A stretch of DNA of 64,000 bases from Anaerolineae bacterium (GTDB lineage: Bacteria > Chloroflexota > Anaerolineae > Aggregatilineales > Phototrophicaceae): contig JAFLCG010000007.1 in the NCBI GenBank assembly GCA_017303635.1, positions 186,001-250,000 of the forward strand, given 5' to 3'. The notes under the pieces were generated by a model. It was given only the letters and a program-made list of their open reading frames with translations, did no database searches and was not told where the DNA came from. The position numbers and the translations under genes are program-made. The stretch's first letter is position 1; every line of letters begins with the position of its first letter. This document shows, piece after piece, positions 62,043-64,000 of this stretch.

Positions 62043-64000
62043 CGTTTTCACTAATTGAGGCTATGCGTACATACAACCTCATCTGGGAGCGTCAGAGTGC
62101 ACATTCCGGAGAATCGATGCCTGTTGGTGGGCACAACATTGGTTGTAATGTTTGGGTCGAAAATGATGAACTGTTGCTGTACTTCGCACAATCTGGCGCG
62201 TTTGACGAAAACGGCTCAATGCTCAAAGGTGGGCGATTGCGAGTACGAATCACACCGAATCCCTTTGCACTGATGTTTCGCCAGACGCTTGAACTCTATG
62301 ACGGATGCATCCATATTGACGGAACATCCGAGCATGGGAACGTGCATATTCGCGTGTGGGTGGAGGTGAAGAATCCGATTATTCATGTGGAATGCACGGC
62401 AAGCTTCACAGTTTCATTTTCGGCGATTTACGAGAACTGGCGCACAGAGGACCGTGAGGTCGACAACCAATCGTACGAATTGTTTCAGTGCAAAGAAGTG
62501 TGGGGGGATCCCAATAAACCAATCACTTTTCATAAAGATCAAATTGAGGTCATAGGCACTAATAAACTCTTGTTCTATCACCGCAATCTGAACGAGGATC
62601 TCTCGTTCGATCGCGAAATGGATACGCAAGGGATGCAGTCGGTCAAATCAGGACTACATAACCCCCAGTATAACCGCACAATGGGCGGATTATTCACCGC
62701 TCTAGGGATGCACTTTACGGGGATACATCAGGGGCGTTATGTTGATACGGATTACCTCGGTTATCAATTCCAATCGATCCAGCCAACATACGCACAAAAC
62801 CTTCAAGTTACCCTGCATACCGCACAGACTAACACGCTTGAAGAGTGGATAAATGCGGTACTCACTATTGGCAATGCAAAAGTCGACGGTGAAACTCCAG
62901 ATATTGAATCCACAGTAGCTTGGTGGCATGACTACTGGGCGCGAAGTTATATCGTGATCAATGGCACTATGCCTGATGAACACGATGCCATGTGGCAGAT
63001 CGGGCGCAATTACCAACTTTTTCGCTATCTGCTCGGTTGCAATTATTACGGTGAATACCCGACTAAATTCAACGGTGGGCTGTTCACCTTTGATCCAATA
63101 TTTGCCGGCAAAAGCCCCTGGTCTGATCAGAAGCTGCACTATACACCGGACTATCGCTTATGGGGCGGGGGATCGCACACCAGCCAGAATCAGCGACTGG
63201 TGTATTGGCCCATGCTTAAGGCCGGTGACTTTGACATGCTGCCGCAGATCTTCAATTTCTTCAATCGCCTTCTAGAAACCGCGAGTGTCCGTGCAAAGTT
63301 CTACTTTAACGTTGACGGTGCAGTCTACCCGGAACAGATTGGCATTTATGGCTTGTGTCCCACCTGTGATCACGGATGGGGCAATACAACCGGCCTGCCA
63401 GTTCCACAAATAAAATACCATTTCTCGACTGCGTTGGAAGTCGGTCTGATGCTGACCGAGTATGCAGCTTACACGGATAAGGATATTGCGGAATACATCG
63501 GCTTCTTGGATGGAATTGTTAAATTCTATGATGGTTTCTATCCCCTGAATGATCCGCATGGCAAGATGATCATCGAACCGGGCAATGCTCTGGAAACATA
63601 TCATCCAGTACGTAATCCAATTGATGCGGTGGCAGGTCTGCAATCCTTATTAGAACGAATGTTGGCGCTGCCGGATCGCTATGGTGTGCCGAATCAGCGA
63701 GCGAACTGGCGGCGCATCCTTGAACGTGTACCACCGATCACCACACGTACGAAAGACGGCAAAGCGATCATTGCGTATGCCGAAAGCACATCGGAGCGTC
63801 ATAACGTCGAAATCCCCGAACTGTATACAGTCTTTCCATTTGGTCAGTACGGCATCGGCAAACCTGATTTACCGCTTGCTGCCGATACGGCACGTTTAGC
63901 AGCTGAAGACGCTGCGCAGCTATCCCACATTAGCTGGCATCAACAAGGGATACAGTACGCAAAACTAGGGATGTTGCCCGAAGCCATCGGCTTTCTGATT
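62039..64000 (+). CDS. Glycoside hydrolase-like protein (GH95/DUF5703-like), 3' end beyond window
   Basis: 654 codons visible from the ATG at 62039 (ATGA overlap with dppF), continuing past the window edge. N-terminal beta-sandwich part (SMPVGGHNIGCNVWVENDEL, LYFAQSGAFDENGSMLKGGR, LRVRITPNPF) then an alpha/alpha-barrel-like part (WWHDYWARSYIVIN, YLLGCNYYGEYPTKFNGGLF, DYRLWGGGSHTSQNQRLVYW). This resembles DUF5703/GH95-type fucosidase or galactosidase-like proteins. No signal peptide, so it would act in the cytoplasm on oligosaccharides brought in by the transporter. Catalytic residues were not identified. Confidence 0.65.
   Translation, partial: MTFSLIEAMRTYNLIWERQSAHSGESMPVGGHNIGCNVWVENDELLLYFAQSGAFDENGSMLKGGRLRVRITPNPFALMFRQTLELYDGCIHIDGTSEHGNVHIRVWVEVKNPIIHVECTASFTVSFSAIYENWRTEDREVDNQSYELFQCKEVWGDPNKPITFHKDQIEVIGTNKLLFYHRNLNEDLSFDREMDTQGMQSVKSGLHNPQYNRTMGGLFTALGMHFTGIHQGRYVDTDYLGYQFQSIQPTYAQNLQVTLHTAQTNTLEEWINAVLTIGNAKVDGETPDIESTVAWWHDYWARSYIVINGTMPDEHDAMWQIGRNYQLFRYLLGCNYYGEYPTKFNGGLFTFDPIFAGKSPWSDQKLHYTPDYRLWGGGSHTSQNQRLVYWPMLKAGDFDMLPQIFNFFNRLLETASVRAKFYFNVDGAVYPEQIGIYGLCPTCDHGWGNTTGLPVPQIKYHFSTALEVGLMLTEYAAYTDKDIAEYIGFLDGIVKFYDGFYPLNDPHGKMIIEPGNALETYHPVRNPIDAVAGLQSLLERMLALPDRYGVPNQRANWRRILERVPPITTRTKDGKAIIAYAESTSERHNVEIPELYTVFPFGQYGIGKPDLPLAADTARLAAEDAAQLSHISWHQQGIQYAKLGMLPEAIGFLI

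Overview
The window looks like chromosomal DNA of a member of the Chloroflexota, probably related to Anaerolineae. This is inference from gene content: a complex I membrane-arm operon with two NuoM subunits, an F0 operon with unusual AtpB and AtpF, large secreted proteins, FemAB-type ligases, tandem Ser/Thr kinases, and many short dispersed palindromic repeats between genes. No rRNA, CRISPR array or intact transposase is seen. One tRNA (Asn) is present.

Layout. 1-6.2 kb: partial SDR, YdeI-like protein, secreted GH5, cytochrome P450, GvpU-like protein, YdcF protein. 6.4-19 kb: an alpha-2-macroglobulin of 1993 residues, membrane and secreted proteins of unknown function, and two tandem membrane Ser/Thr kinases sharing a promoter-like motif. 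19-29.7 kb: epoxide-hydrolase-like enzyme, two FemX-like proteins, macro-domain protein, cysK and cysE, a DUF433/DUF5615 pair, double GNAT, CsaA-like protein and MurE. 29.8-42.9 kb (minus strand): atpIBEF, then nuoAHJKLMMN. 43.3-52.9 kb: a secreted protein, a GT2 and a priming sugar-phosphate transferase, then a locus resembling dlt: a 36-residue DltX-like microprotein, an MBOAT, a DltD-like SGNH protein, an acyl carrier protein, an alpha/beta hydrolase and an acyl-AMP ligase. 52.8-55.4 kb: response regulator, GNAT-like protein, amidotransferase-like protein. 55.5 kb: tRNA-Asn, followed by DNA of different style carrying a complete Dpp/Opp-type ABC importer and a partial glycosidase-like gene.

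Most interesting points. (1) The dlt-like locus: acid activation (AMP ligase), carrier (ACP), membrane transfer (MBOAT), a microprotein ending W-I-Y-Q-A-F that matches the F-I-Y-N-E-F ending of DltX, and an extracytoplasmic SGNH transferase. It lies beside glycan-assembly genes, which suggests acylation of a surface polysaccharide. (2) A cysteine attenuator upstream of cysK: promoter, a 21-codon leader with four consecutive Cys codons, possible antiterminator pairing and a clear intrinsic terminator, all within about 200 bp. (3) Palindromic repeats that have entered reading frames without breaking them. (4) Odd bioenergetic subunits: a His-rich loop in NuoL, a large insert in AtpB, and a b/delta-type AtpF.

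Functions are from reading motifs by eye. No database search was possible.
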